DNA from: Nigrospora sphaerica
Lineage: Eukaryota > Ascomycota > Sordariomycetes > Amphisphaeriales > Apiosporaceae
Direction of reading: 5' to 3'
NCBI GenBank assembly: GCA_018287875.1
Contig: JAGVVL010000001.1
Location: 2,914,001-2,978,000, forward strand
Length of the DNA stretch: 64,000 nucleotides
Shown: positions 11,601 through 22,528 of the stretch, in pieces
Layout: every line of letters begins with the position of its first letter
How positions within the stretch are numbered: position 1 is the first letter of the stretch
Program-made: the position numbers and the translations under genes
The notes under the pieces: generated by a model
Seen by the model: only the letters and a program-made list of their open reading frames with translations
Databases searched by the model: none
Told to the model about the DNA's origin: nothing

Positions 11601-14600
11601 TCCACTGGTCTCGGTATGCTTAAGCGATGGACAAGCGCTTAAGATAAGTGTTATGCTGATCGCCGGGCTGGGATTGTGTCTGCCACCCGGCCAAAAGCAC
11701 GCGATCCACTTTCTAGGCATGCAAGCACGTAAGTCACATCCCACCGAATGTAGGCCAGAAAAAAATCCCGACGTAGTATTTCCTGGTGGTTTTCTTGCGC
11801 AACGCACCTGGATCGAGCGCAACATCGCACGTGGGCACTCCCGCTGCTCCCCCCGCAGAGGTCCCCCCGGTCGCGCTGCCGCCAAAGGCCCCCATGTGCG
11901 TTGTGCCCTTCTCAGCACATAAAGGAGAATGGGATGTGAACAGACGGGCACACTCGTCACACCGGGCGCGGGGACCTTGTGCACGAGAAGCATTAGGTTT
12001 GTCCGTACATGGTTCGGGTGTCGTCGTGATAATCCCATTGTAGATCCAGGAGCGCCAATTTCCAGGCTCAGGGCTACTGGAGGCGCTGAGATCTGACATC
12101 TGGCCGCCCGCCCCGCTGGGAAATGCAAACCGGCTGTCCCTAGCAGTATAGTAGCTGGACGCATGTGTCGTCCTGCGTAGGGCGTCCTTACGATAGACCG
12201 ACCCCTACAGGCAGCACAACGGTGAACTGATGGGGTGCGTCGTAGGGCATGGGTCGTAGGCCCAGGTCCTGGGTGTTGGACCGGGATATGGTTGAGCGAC
12301 TTCTTGGCGCTTGGCCTCACATGCAATCTGCCCGTTCTACCTACATAGCGGTAGGTACTGATTGCCTGCATAACGGCTGGCTTGGGTAGTACCTACCTCT
12401 CACGTACGTAGTCGTACGGTACCTGAGGATGTGCCGCCCGTTTCTGCCCAGGCATCAATTATCATCGGGTAGGATTACCCACCCAAGACTCTCGAAGCGC
12501 GGGTATATATCGGGCGCGCCGAATCGGCAGGTGAGATTTGGGCGTGCCCAGAATAGAGGTCCGCCCGCGGGCATTTGGGGCAACCGCTGTCCCTCACAGC
12601 GTCCTCTTCACAAAGTGTATGTAAGTATGTAGGTATTCACGTAGTTGTAGTGTATTGTCTGTCTGTCTGCACTTGTGGCCTGCCGAAGTCGCATCTGAGC
12701 CCGCTGTAGGTGTCATTGACGGTGCCCTGTCATCCAAGAAATGGCAACTTGACGCGAGCCCTCACTCTGTCCCTGTCTCTCCGCTCATATGCCCGCACCG
12801 ACCGGGGGAGGGAGACACATTTGGAATCCATGGTTTCCACCGACTTGCCGACCGACCATTGAGTGCCTGCGTCCGTTTCGTAGATGCCCAGTAGGTAGGG
12901 GGCGGAATCCAGTACATACCTATCCAATGTACTTTGTATGCGGAGCTCCTACCTGAACAAGTAGCCCTGCAAAGGTTTGCGCTAAATCCGGAGTAGCGCC
13001 ATCCCCACCATCCCAAAACACCAGGACGGCTGGTCAGGGAAGTGCTACTTTTCTTCGCCCGTGGGAATGCGCATGATGGGAGGCCAGGGCTCGCTGTCTG
13101 TGTCTGTCTTTCTGTCACCCGCGCCATGGGCTCTCTGGATGTTAATGCCGCTCGCGGTGCGAGGGGCCGTCCGTCCTCCTCCTTGCCCATGTCGCCGCCC
13201 ACGAGCGCGAGTATCACACTGTTGCCCACGCCGCCGCCGCGTTTTCCCCGCAGGAACTTAGCGGCGTCGAGCCCGCCTGGACGGGTGGCATGGAGACGGG
13301 TTGACACTCGCTGGGCTCAACTGGGTACTTGGGGCCAGACAAGGATACGAAACCTTGGGCGGGCTAGCTACAACCAGATAGGAGAGCTATTTGAGATGTA
13401 GTTGAAAGTTTGGAAGCTAAGAAGAGGTACTGGTTATTTTAGGTGGTTACTAAATCTGTTGTAGGAGACCCGGCGAGCCACCCTGCTGCTCTGCCTCCTT
13501 CCCTCTTTGCCCATCTCCCCCCTTCTCACTCTCTGCCTTAGTGTGCGGTGGTGGTATGTATGTATGCGTGATAAGCCAGCGGTAAAGCAACCAAGCGAAT
13601 TAAGTCTGTAAGACGACTAAATATGTAAAGTACCTAAGGTAGGTAAAGCAAGCAGCCAAGAGGCACATTAGGCCATATTTTCCAGCTCATGATTGGCGAG
13701 CAGCCTTGTTGGCTGCTGTGCCGCTGCCCTGTTCCCGCCCGCCTACCCAAACGCTGGAAAACAAGTACCAAAATCCCATACCGATTCCCCCCTGCTCTCT
13801 GGACCGTACGCCCCTCGTGGGGGGGGGGACCACGATGTTGGAACCCATGCGCGAGCAGATCGTCATCAGTGACTCAAAAGAGGGTCCCGGTTGACGACCC
13901 GGTGGGTATACGTCGCCAAGTCCTGGGACCCGAACCCTGCCAGTGACAGCTTCTCGCCCAAGGAGAAGCACCCTCCCAATTTAGCAACCCACGCTCCCGC
14001 CTGTGCCTCTCCGTGTGGAGCCGTCGTCTATTCAGAGCTCTGCCTCCCAGGATCTGCTGGGGCGGCCTTTGCCTCGTCCGTTTGATGCTTGTTTGGGGGG
14101 GGACCCAACCCTGTCCCGCACCCTTTGGCCCTTCTAACACCAGGCCATCGTTGGCTTCTTCGTGCCATCGGACGAGACTACGGCGGGTGAGCAGTAATTT
14201 GCCCGTCCGCTGTAAGCAACCTTGGCTGTCCGGCAACTTCTCCATGCCAGCTATAAATCACCAGGGCCTGGTGTCCTTGTTTGCGCTCTACACTCCTGAT
14301 TCACCATCCCATGTCCTTAGTGAGCTACGCCAGGAACTCGAAAGTCCCATCGGAACCCTGACCCCTGACTGCCACTTATAGCATACCGCGCTATCGACCC
14401 CGCTGGCTACTTGAACCGAAGCTTTCCTATTTTATAAATCCTCCTCGCTATACTTTCTGCCGCCGTCGACCTCTGCTTCATCCCCCAACCAGGAATTACG
14501 CCACTACCCTGGATCGGATACCTTGAGAGCGCACGAGGATCAATACACTGCCCACCGCCCGCCACTACCTGACATTCCCGTCTCAACTGTAGGTTTCGTC

Positions 14601-14844
14601 TCTCTGCCATCAAAAAGCCTCACGGAAAAGGTCCGGCGGGCACTAGTGGCATTGGATAGCCTTGCATCACGAACCCCTTTTCCCACGGCCAAGCTCTATC
14701 CGCCACAGAATCTCTTCGGTGCCGCGTATAGAGATCGGGGTTCCGCGCCCCTTCCGTTTCCCTGGTTGGCTTTGGTTTGGAATGTCGGCTCACTGTTTTA
14801 GACTAGCTACGCTCGCCAGCACGTTCGTCTCTCCCTTCGCCAAC
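8651..14844. other. 6 kb stretch without a supportable gene
   Basis: Only short or compositionally random open frames are seen. The longest (complement 11520-12371) lacks any recognisable motif, and its codon use does not show the strong G/C third positions of the real genes. The stretch is dotted with TAGGTACC/TACCTACC-like words (near 9185-9275, 9485-9545, 12340-12425, 12610-12650, 12890-12955, 13555-13650). A possible fragment resembling part of the gene at 5937-8650 lies on the minus strand near 9260-9500. The final kilobase should contain the promoter and 5' UTR of the RRM gene. Confidence 0.55.
12340..12425. repeat. Cluster of TAGGTACC-like words
   Basis: Contains ctacctacat, cggtaggtact, agtacctacct and cgtacggtacct within 85 bases, partly palindromic. 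The same words recur in other non-coding parts of the window and appear largely absent from coding exons. Confidence 0.5.
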
Positions 14845-15715
14845 ATGTCTAAGCTTTTCATCGGGTAAGCTCAAACCGCTGTATCCAACTCTAACTGTGC
14901 GGCACGCTGACCCGGTCCTCTTCGTGCCCCCCCAGCGGCCTTGCGTGGCACACGGAGGATGCCACCCTGAGACAGAAGTTCGAGGAGTATGGTCCCATCG
15001 AGGAAGCGGTACGTCGAACCCAACCAGCACCCTCGCTCATCCCCGCGCGCCCCGGCTTCTCATCCAGGGAGCCGTGGCAGCACAACGGGCTCTTCTTGCG
15101 CACGCGGAAAAGCTGACGGTTGGGGGGCTTTTGCGTCATGCAGGTGGTCGTCAAGGATCGTGACACGGGCCGCAGCAGAGGCTTCGGCTTTGTGCGCTAC
15201 ACGCAAGAGGCCGATGCCCAGAAGGCCATCGACGCCATGAACAACATCGAGTACGTCCCCCAGGTTGGCGTGAGGAAACGGGGGGGTGCTCTGTTCGTCC
15301 GCGTGACTAACCAGCTGGGCAGGTTTGACGGCCGCACCATTCGCGTTGACAAGGCCTCAGATTCCGGCCCCCGCGGCGGCGGCGGCGGCTTCGGCGGGCG
15401 CGGCGGCTACCCCGCCCGCGGCGGCTACGGCGCGGTCCCAATGGCGTACGCCGGCCAGCCGGCGCCGGGCTACGGGATGCCCGCCATGTACGCCCCGGCG
15501 GCCTACCAGCCCCAGCCGGGCTACGGCACCCCGCCCCAAGGTGAGTCGTCTCCCCCCCGGGCCCACGGCCTTCCCGGCGTGCTCTGTATACTGAACCCCG
15601 TCGTTCCCTCCCCCCGACAGGCTACGCCATGCCCGCTACCTACATGTACCCCAACCAGCAACAGGGCCAACCGATGCACCAGGGCCAGCACCCTCAAGGC
15701 CCGCCGCGGTACTAG
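14845..15715 (+). CDS. Glycine-rich RRM RNA-binding protein
   Basis: Five exons, 14845-14864, 14936-15008, 15144-15250, 15323-15540 and 15621-15715, encode 170 residues. All junctions have GT donors (GTAAGC, GTACGT, GTACGT, GTGAGT) and CAG-type acceptors, and frames close exactly. A single RRM occupies residues 3 to about 75, with RNP2 LFIGGL (4-9) and RNP1 RGFGFVRY (43-50). The tail is Gly/Arg-rich ([13 protein letters not shown]), then Pro/Tyr/Gln-rich with repeated GYG and [12 protein letters not shown] words, a low-complexity region likely to promote phase separation. The layout matches plant GRP7, animal CIRBP/RBM3 and fungal glycine-rich RRM proteins, which bind mRNA in stress or clock responses. 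The first exon is only 20 nt. The gene is convergent with the ChaC gene. Confidence 0.93.
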
Positions 15716-16361
15716 GGCCGACCCCCTTTTGGCGCGCTGACAAGAGTCGGAGACCGACCCGCCCTCTTGCCCGAATCCGACGGGGCCCGCCCGGGGCCCC
15801 GCCCTGACCGAGTTGTGTGTGTCATTTTTTGCATCTTGACGACAAGAATAGCATCTCCATGGTTACCTTGCACCAATACCCGGTCCTGCCGGTGCGAAAG
15901 AAATAAACACCGACGGATCACCTTTTACGGCTGCTACTGCATTTTTGGGTTGGGAAGGGCAGGAAGCGGGGGACGACGCGTAGGGAGAGGGAAGGGGGAG
16001 GAAAAGGGCTTAAACTTTCTTTAGCACATGCTACCTTCTTTTTCTTTTTTCTTTCGTCTCTTTTTTTCTTTTCCCTTGCAACATCTCTGTATGTCTTATG
16101 TGCTTACGGCCATTTTACGATCATTCTTATGGTTTAGAAAGGAAAAAAAACTAGTCAAGTTAAACCAGCGTCGGGGTTCTTTCCCCCTATAAATGAACGA
16201 TGAGGCTACGACGGTGACATAAGACAATGGCACAGGAGGGCCGGTCAGGGGACGTCTTGAAGAGCGACTATGGCTTGAGATGCATCACATCGGGAGTTCC
16301 GTGTCCAGAGCGTTGGTTATATAGGGCGTCCGGGGATCGAGGGCCAAGCAAGACCCAAGGC
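15716..16361. other. Convergent 3' intergenic region
   Basis: Holds the 3' UTRs of the RRM gene (plus) and the ChaC gene (minus). There are A-rich words (aaagaaataaacac near 15896) that could serve polyadenylation, and a long T/C-rich tract at about 16030-16080. No gene is seen. Confidence 0.5.
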
Positions 16362-17437
16362 TTAGACCTTTTCCGTTTCTTCTTGCTCATCCACGCTGTC
16401 CTTGCGTCGAAAATCATGAGAGGCGGGGTGAGCAGTGTCGGCCCCCTCCTCGGTCCGCGCCTTGCGGGCGAGATCTCTGACGCGGTCCGACAGATCGGTG
16501 ATGTGAGCATCGCCGCTTTCCGGGCTCAAGTGGTTCAGCGCCTCCTCAAGGCTCAACAGGTAGTCCCGGTTCACTGCGAGTTTGGAGATGAGTAGTTGCC
16601 CAAGAAGGGGGGTGGGGATGACGATGGAGACCGGGTTACTTACGCCCGCTCGGCCCCTCACTCCGGTAAATGTGCTCGGCGAGGGCCTGGGGCTCCTGGG
16701 GCCCCGTGAACTGCGGGTTCTCGGGCGTGCCGATGTAGACGAGGGTGCGGATAGGGGGCGAGCCGTCGGCGGGGTGGAAGGGCGTGTAATGGATCGAGTA
16801 GCCGTTGATCTCGCGGATGTCGAGGTAGTCCTTGACCTCGGCGACCCGGTCGGCCCGGATCCGGTAGGCGACGCCCCAGACCCGGTCGGGCGCCGAGTCG
16901 TGGGTGTCGGCCAGGCTCGCCCAGAAGGACCGCTCGATGAGCGTCACGACCCGTCCGGGGGCTTCCGGCGTGCCGCGGTGGTCCTCGCTGGGGAAGCAGC
17001 GTCTCGTCAGCCTGTCCCGCCCCTTACCGGCGGCGGTGGCCCGGGGAATCCGGGCCCCGGTTTCAGGCCTTCCGCTGGATATGTACACACCTTGCCTACG
17101 CGTCATCAGCCGACTTTTCCCCTCCTCCCCTGGCGCTCGGAACAGGGGACCACTCACCTGCCAGAAGCGCCTGACGTAGCCCGTCACCCAGCCCGGGACC
17201 CTCTGATCTGCCCACCCCGGAAACCAAAATAAGCTTCCGTCCCCCAGACCAGAATGCGCTGGCCCCTCCCTTCCTACGTACCGTAATGCGGCGGGGGCTT
17301 CCAGATCAAGCTCCTGTCATGCTGTCAGCGGCGGGGTTACAGCTCGCCGAGGGTACGCTGGAGGCAACGGACCCGTATCCGAACAGCCAGAATTCGTTAG
17401 GCGTCGTCGTCGATGTGTTATCCGCGTGGTCGGCCAT
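16362..17437 (-). CDS. ChaC-type glutathione-specific gamma-glutamylcyclotransferase
   Basis: Exons are complement of 17373-17437, 17282-17313, 17158-17207, 16644-16987 and 16362-16573. The product begins MADHADN and carries FGYGSLIWKPPPHY across the first junction, then DQRVPGWVTGYVRRFWQ, then EDHRGTPEAPGRVVTLIE, YLDIREINGY and YIGTPENPQF. These are hallmarks of the ChaC/Gcg1 family, which cleaves cytosolic glutathione to 5-oxoproline and Cys-Gly; the YLxxRE segment bears the Glu thought to be catalytic. An acidic C-terminal tail follows. One problem: joining exon 3 at its GTGAGT donor (17157) to the obvious CAG acceptor (16988) breaks frame, although both flanking blocks are clearly homologous to the family. 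The join is uncertain; the other junctions agree. Confidence 0.85.
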
Positions 17438-19232
17438 GGTTGCGGTGCCCAGTTGTCGCGGGCTGCGAAAGTTGGTTTCCCTTGGGCGGCCGGCTGCAGA
17501 CGGGTATTGGGGGGGGGGTGCGTAGTACATTCGGCGTTAAGAGGGGAGGGGAGCAAGAGCGGGCGGGTTAACGAGGTTGGACACGTCCAGAGGGGCGGAA
17601 CTGCCAAGATGCGCCGTGTGTGTCCGGGCCCGGGCAGATTCCGCATTTCTACGCAGTAGGGGTCCCGATCCCTGCCCGCGACGCCAAAACCCGCCCCCCC
17701 TTTACTATAAATCGTCCACATTGCCGGGAGGAGAGACGTCTAAACGTGTTGGTCGCAACACTACGGGATCCTCGGCGGCCGCCCATGTTCACCGCCCGGC
17801 CCGTATACCTCCGTGCCTCCATTCGACCTTGGCCGCGGGTCGTCCAGTGCAGCCAGGACTCCGGGGCAAGTCTACCAAACGAGCCGCCGGCGTCTGAAAC
17901 GCCGTTGGGACCGGCAGCAGAAACTGGCTTAGAAGGGTCATTGCGGTATTGCTTTCCGGCCTTTCAGAAGCAGGGGGTGGGTAAAGCATCGCCTAGGTGC
18001 ACCTACGGCCACCATTCCCTCCGTCCACGAGGCTTCTGACTGATGATGAGTGTGTACCCTGCCTCGAGGGTAATGTATCTCATTAGGCCTGGCGTGGCCT
18101 GGGTGGTGTTATAATCTTGCGGCCCGACGAGGCCTCGATGAGCTCGGACTAGATTAGCTGCGTCTCGTTGGGTTCTGGTCGTCAGCCAAGAAATGCCCGC
18201 ATCATCTCGTCTAGCGCGTACTGTCGGCTCCAACCTGTAAGGTTGAGCCTGGTACCCTTACTCGCCTTCACCCAGGGCAATGCGAAGGGAGAAGGGATCC
18301 CATTTGGCATCTCGCAGCACGAGACCCAGCAACAGCCTCACAACTCGAGTGCAGGTGGGATGGATCCCTGGGGCCGGTTTGCCGTAAGCCCCACGCCTGC
18401 CGCCCGCGTGGCTTGCCGTCCATGATACTCCGACACATTCATAGGTAGGCGAATGTAACCCCTAGTCACGTACTATGGCCAACGGAACAAGTATCCATGT
18501 TTTACAAGTAGGTTTCCGTGTCGACGACGACCTCAGTCATCATTCAGTCACCCCCTTCGGCTTCTTGCCTCTTGGGGCTGCGCGACAAAGCAGCCGGGAT
18601 TGATTCGAGCATGGGCCAATCCGCACTTTGCTGGAGGATGGAATGGGGTTTGCTCAGGTAAAGGGATGCCCCGGCTGTCAGCACTCATAGCTTCGCCCCG
18701 AGCCCACTGTCATGCCCAGGCTCCCTTCTTTTTTCCCAGAGGTATTACACAGGATGCCGACGATAGTGGGGTGCTTATACAACCAGGGATGCCAGCCGCA
18801 AACCGAGAGAAGGGCGCGACCGGGGGGGCGGGGGCCCATCTTCAGTTGACCCTGCCGTTTAGTGCTTCTAGCGGCCGTTTATCCGTGTTGGCAGTCCGTG
18901 TTCTCCTCGGAGAGAAGAGCGCCCTAAAGCACATCGGATGCACGTACGGGATCCAAGATGCACGAGCAGGGCTCAATAGTGTGGCCACATGCCGGCTGTG
19001 TAAGTCCCATTCTTAGAGGCATACCAAGGAACACCCGGTTGGAGGGGGGAGAGGGGGGAGGGGCTGAGTTCCAACTTCCTAGAGATTCCATCACCCCAAG
19101 TCGGCCCTGCCGCACAGCTGGGAACTTCCACTCTTACTACAACCATCGCCTGCGCGACTTTGACCTTCGCAACCCTCTACCGCCCAGTTCTTCGATTGCT
19201 GGACGCCCATCGATTGATTGTTTACTCGCGCC
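17438..19232. promoter_or_regulatory. Divergent intergenic region, ChaC and PEF genes
   Basis: About 1.8 kb between divergent starts. No open frame has recognisable protein motifs. It should contain the promoters of both genes. Confidence 0.45.
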
Positions 19233-20313
19233 ATGGCATACAACCGACCGTACAACCCGGACGAGCTGCCCAGGTGAGTTCTGGCTGTCCACTTGCGTTT
19301 ATCACCAGCGCCAGCCCACCCCGCCAAACGCGGGGGGCGCGCATCCCCCAATGACCGTCACGAACACCTTACTGACGACCGATGACCTGCAGATTCGCTG
19401 AACCCGAAGACGTAAGCCCCCAGTTGACCAGGCCTGCCCGAGTTTCTGGCCCTGCGACTAACGAGCACGGCGGCCCGTAGAAGAAGGCCCCGCCGCCCAG
19501 CTCTTCGCGCTACGATAGCAAGCCGGCGCCGCCCTTGCCCTCCCAGGGCCGGCACCCGGACCCGCGCGGCCGTCTTTCGCCCGCCCACCACTCCTACTCG
19601 AGCGGGGGAGGAGGCCGTCCCTCGGCGTCGCCCATGTCGCCGCCCCCAATGGCCTCGGGCCCGCGTCCCACGCCTCACGGCCGGCCGGCTCCGTCCAGCC
19701 GCCCGCCGCCCTCGCCCTCGCCCACCGAGGGCGCCGACCCGACCCTGCTGCCCCTCTTCCGGGCCGTGGACAAGGACGGTAAGACCCGGCGGCGCTTAGA
19801 AACGGGCAGGTGGCCAGCCACGCAACGGGGCTGACGTGCAGAACTACAGGTACCGGCCAGCTCTCGGAGCGCGAGCTCTCGACGGCCCTCGTCAACGGCG
19901 ACTGGACGGCCTTCGACGTGCACACGGTGCGCATGATGATCCGCATGTTCGACAGCGACCGCTCCGGCACCATCGGCTTCGACGAGTTCTGCGGCCTGTG
20001 GTCCTTCCTGGCCTCGTGGCGCACGCTATTCGACCGCTTCGACGCGGACCGATCGGGCAACATCAGCCTGGACGAGTTCAGCAACGCTCTCATCGCCTTC
20101 CGCTACCGCTTGAGTCCGAGCTTTGTCGAGCTGCTCTTCAGCACCTACGACAAGCGCAACGAGGGCGTCATGAGCTTCGACCTGTTTGTCCAGGCCTGCA
20201 TCAGCCTCAAGCGCATGACCGACGTCTTCAAGAAGTACGACGACGACCGCGACGGCTACATCACCTTGAGCTTCGAGGATTTCCTCGTAGAGATCTTGAA
20301 GCAGATGAAGTAG
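19233..20313 (+). CDS. Penta-EF-hand calcium-binding protein (ALG-2/PEF1-like)
   Basis: Four exons, 19233-19273, 19393-19411, 19481-19778 and 19850-20313, give 273 residues with all phases consistent. Residues 1-110 are Pro/Ser/Gly-rich and disordered. The C-terminal half holds EF-hand loops: DKDGTGQLSERE (117-128), DSDRSGTIGFDE (154-165) and DADRSGNISLDE (184-195), then a degenerate loop (YDKRNEGVMSFD) and a last DDDRDGYITLSFEDF loop. A Pro-rich N-terminus followed by five EF hands defines the PEF family (ALG-2/PDCD6, peflin, yeast Pef1), which bind Ca2+ and act at membranes, ESCRT-linked repair, polarity or cation homeostasis. Exon 2 is only 19 nt. The 3' end is convergent with the metallo-beta-lactamase-fold gene. 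Confidence 0.93.
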
Positions 20314-21076
20314 AGAGCCCGCCGGGCGTCCAGAACAGCCGCCCGTCTGGCAACCCGCACCCACCGAAGGACAGCAACCGAGAGAAGAACGGAATCCGCG
20401 GGGCGAGTGCGCGCCGATCTAGCTCCGGCCGTGTCGAGACGGGGGTTCCGCCGAGGTGCTTTGGTGGAAGACTGAAGACTACGGGGGGGCCTGGCATTGC
20501 ATGGGACAGGGCGATAAACCCGCCGTGGTACACTTGCAATCGGGCGCGGTCCCCACAATGTGAGCGAGGATGGATAGACCTCACAAGGAAAGAGATACCC
20601 TGGCCTTTAGGGCAGCAACAGATGACCTTGGAACGGCAAATGGCAATGATTCCTGCACGTATGTACCGGCCGCTAATTGCATAAGAAAAGCACCTATGTA
20701 CGCGGTCCTCGAGAGGCCTCGAGGAACAAGGGATGGCCATCGTATCGCATTGGCCCGTTTCATCGTCGTCATTTATCGTCAAGAGAGTTCCGTGGGCCTC
20801 CCGCACTGCTCCTCGGATATATCCTAAACCAGAGAGTATTTCTCGAACCCAACCCGGCCCGGCCCAACCCAAACGAAAAACCGGGCCGATCTGTATGCAA
20901 CTTGAAAGGGTACCAGCGCCAAGCCCAAAAACGCCAACGCCACTCACTGTTCGTCCCGCCCGTAGGCGCTGAGCCTTGAACTACCTTTTCCCCGTCCATT
21001 CCCGCACACCAAGGATGCCATGCTGCGTATACGAGACCGCCCCGGGCATGTCCACTCAACGCCGTCCCTGCGCCCC
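20314..21076. other. Convergent 3' intergenic region
   Basis: Between the PEF gene stop and the stop of the minus-strand metallo-beta-lactamase-fold gene. I see only shadow frames and likely 3' UTR sequence. Confidence 0.5.
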
Positions 21077-22528
21077 TCAACCACGTGAGCTCGCCGTCAT
21101 TTCGTGGCCGATGCGGATCATGCCCGAGAAGGAGTCCTCGGTGTTCCGGCGGCGGTTCTTCTCCTCCTCGCTGACGAAGTTGTCGCCGCCGGACCAGACC
21201 ATGCCGTCGCTCGCGACGACGACCTCGTCGCCGCTGGCGAGGCGGAAGACGTCGGTGCGGCTCCGGCAGCCGGGGCTGGCGGCGCGCAGGCGGCCGCCGA
21301 GGGCGTCGCCGCCGCCGAAGCCGTCGCGGCGCGGGCTGACGACGGCCTCGACCTCGTCCTTGCGGTAGCGACGCGTGCGGAGGAGGCCAGTGGCGAGGCC
21401 GCGCACGTCCTTCTCGCCGTCGTGGGCGCTGATCCACACGCGGGCGCACAGGCGGCGCGCGATCTCGGCGCCGGCGGGCATGCCGGCGCAGATGTTGCCG
21501 CCCAGCCACCACGGGTTCGAAACGGCGTCCATGCAGTGCAGCAGGGCCGTGAGCGGCAGGGCCGCCTCGGAGACGAGGTGCGACGTCGCGTAGGGCATGA
21601 GGTGCGCGTACGAGATGCCGTGCGGCGAGAAGAGGAGGGAGAGCGGGCGCGAGTGGTGCGGGTACAGGTGGCTGGGCGGCGTGTGGCCGGCGAGCGGCGG
21701 GCGCGCCGTCGTGGCGCGCGACAGGGCGGGGTGGATGGGGTTCGTCGGCGACGGCAGCAGCGTCGAGGCCGACTGGACGGAGCGGAGGGAGCGCGGCGAG
21801 ATGGGCGGCGACGGCGGCAGCCGCAGCAGCGCGTCGGCCGTCGACGCGTTGGCGGCGGCGAAGGCGGGGCCGAAGGGCGGGGCCGGGGGCCGGCCGGCCG
21901 TCGGCGTCGTCGGCGGCGTCGGCAGCAGCACGGGGATGGACGGCCGCTTGCCCGTGAGCGAGGCGCGCGTCGGCGGCGGCCGGTACGTGATGCCGATGGC
22001 GCCCTTGAGGCCGGCGAGGTCGCGCTTCTGCGGGATCCAGGCGACTGTGACCTCGCCCGCCTGGCCACCCACCGTCAGCGGCGGCACGGGCACGCGGATG
22101 GCCGTCGTCTTGCCCGTCAGCCGCGGGTCCTCCCACTTCTCGATGGTCCGGACCTTGTCGCGGCTAAAGTACTTCCAGCCCCGGATGACGCGCGCCGACG
22201 CCGGCTCGGCCAGGATCAGCGTCTTGGTGCCCGTGGGCGGCAGCTGGCGCAGCGTCGCCTCGTTGCAGTGGTCGCTCTTGTGCTGGCTGACGACGACGAG
22301 GTCTGGCTCGGGCAGCTGGGCCAGCGACGAGATGCAGGCCGGGTGCTTGTGCGTCGAGATGGAGATGCGCGAGTGGAAGATCTTGGACGGCCCCGTGATC
22401 CAGGGGTCGAGGAGAATGGTGAAGGGCTGCGGCGCGATGCCCGAGTGGCGCAGGTAGTCGGGCACGATGGGCTCAAAGGACAGGAGAAAGGAGGCGTCCG
22501 AGTTGAGGTGTCGCACCGTCAAGGCCAT
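21077..22528 (-). CDS. Metallo-beta-lactamase-fold protein
   Basis: A single-exon frame of 483 residues from the ATG at 22528 (MALTVRHLNSDASFLL); an in-frame ATG 39 nt upstream exists, but the internal one matches the usual family start. The N-terminal part reads ILLDPWITGPSKIFHSR and then VVVSQHKSDHCNEATLRQL, a variant HxxxDH metal site; LILAEPAS, a core-strand WIPQ and FSPHGISYAHLMPY follow. The C-terminal part has WLGGNICAG and RVWISAHDGEKD. This order resembles UlaG-like/NAPE-PLD-like hydrolases with a Pro/Ala-rich insertion (about 210-310). The first metal site lacks the leading His of a canonical HxHxDH, so activity needs testing. Its length and conserved motifs make it a solid gene; the substrate is unknown. 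The antisense frames here are very long only because of the high GC content. Confidence 0.8.
   Translation of the reverse strand: MALTVRHLNSDASFLLSFEPIVPDYLRHSGIAPQPFTILLDPWITGPSKIFHSRISISTHKHPACISSLAQLPEPDLVVVSQHKSDHCNEATLRQLPPTGTKTLILAEPASARVIRGWKYFSRDKVRTIEKWEDPRLTGKTTAIRVPVPPLTVGGQAGEVTVAWIPQKRDLAGLKGAIGITYRPPPTRASLTGKRPSIPVLLPTPPTTPTAGRPPAPPFGPAFAAANASTADALLRLPPSPPISPRSLRSVQSASTLLPSPTNPIHPALSRATTARPPLAGHTPPSHLYPHHSRPLSLLFSPHGISYAHLMPYATSHLVSEAALPLTALLHCMDAVSNPWWLGGNICAGMPAGAEIARRLCARVWISAHDGEKDVRGLATGLLRTRRYRKDEVEAVVSPRRDGFGGGDALGGRLRAASPGCRSRTDVFRLASGDEVVVASDGMVWSGGDNFVSEEEKNRRRNTEDSFSGMIRIGHEMTASSRG

Noticed and set aside
11520..12371. Open frame of 283 codons on the minus strand
   Set aside because: No motif, Arg/His/Pro-rich random composition, no splice partners and no third-position bias.
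18035..18135. C/D-box snoRNA-like words (TGATGA then CTGA-like)
   Set aside because: No terminal stem, no D box at the right spacing and no visible guide complementarity.
19836..20684. Plus-strand frame overlapping the PEF gene
   Set aside because: Arg/His/Leu-rich shadow of the EF-hand exon in another frame.
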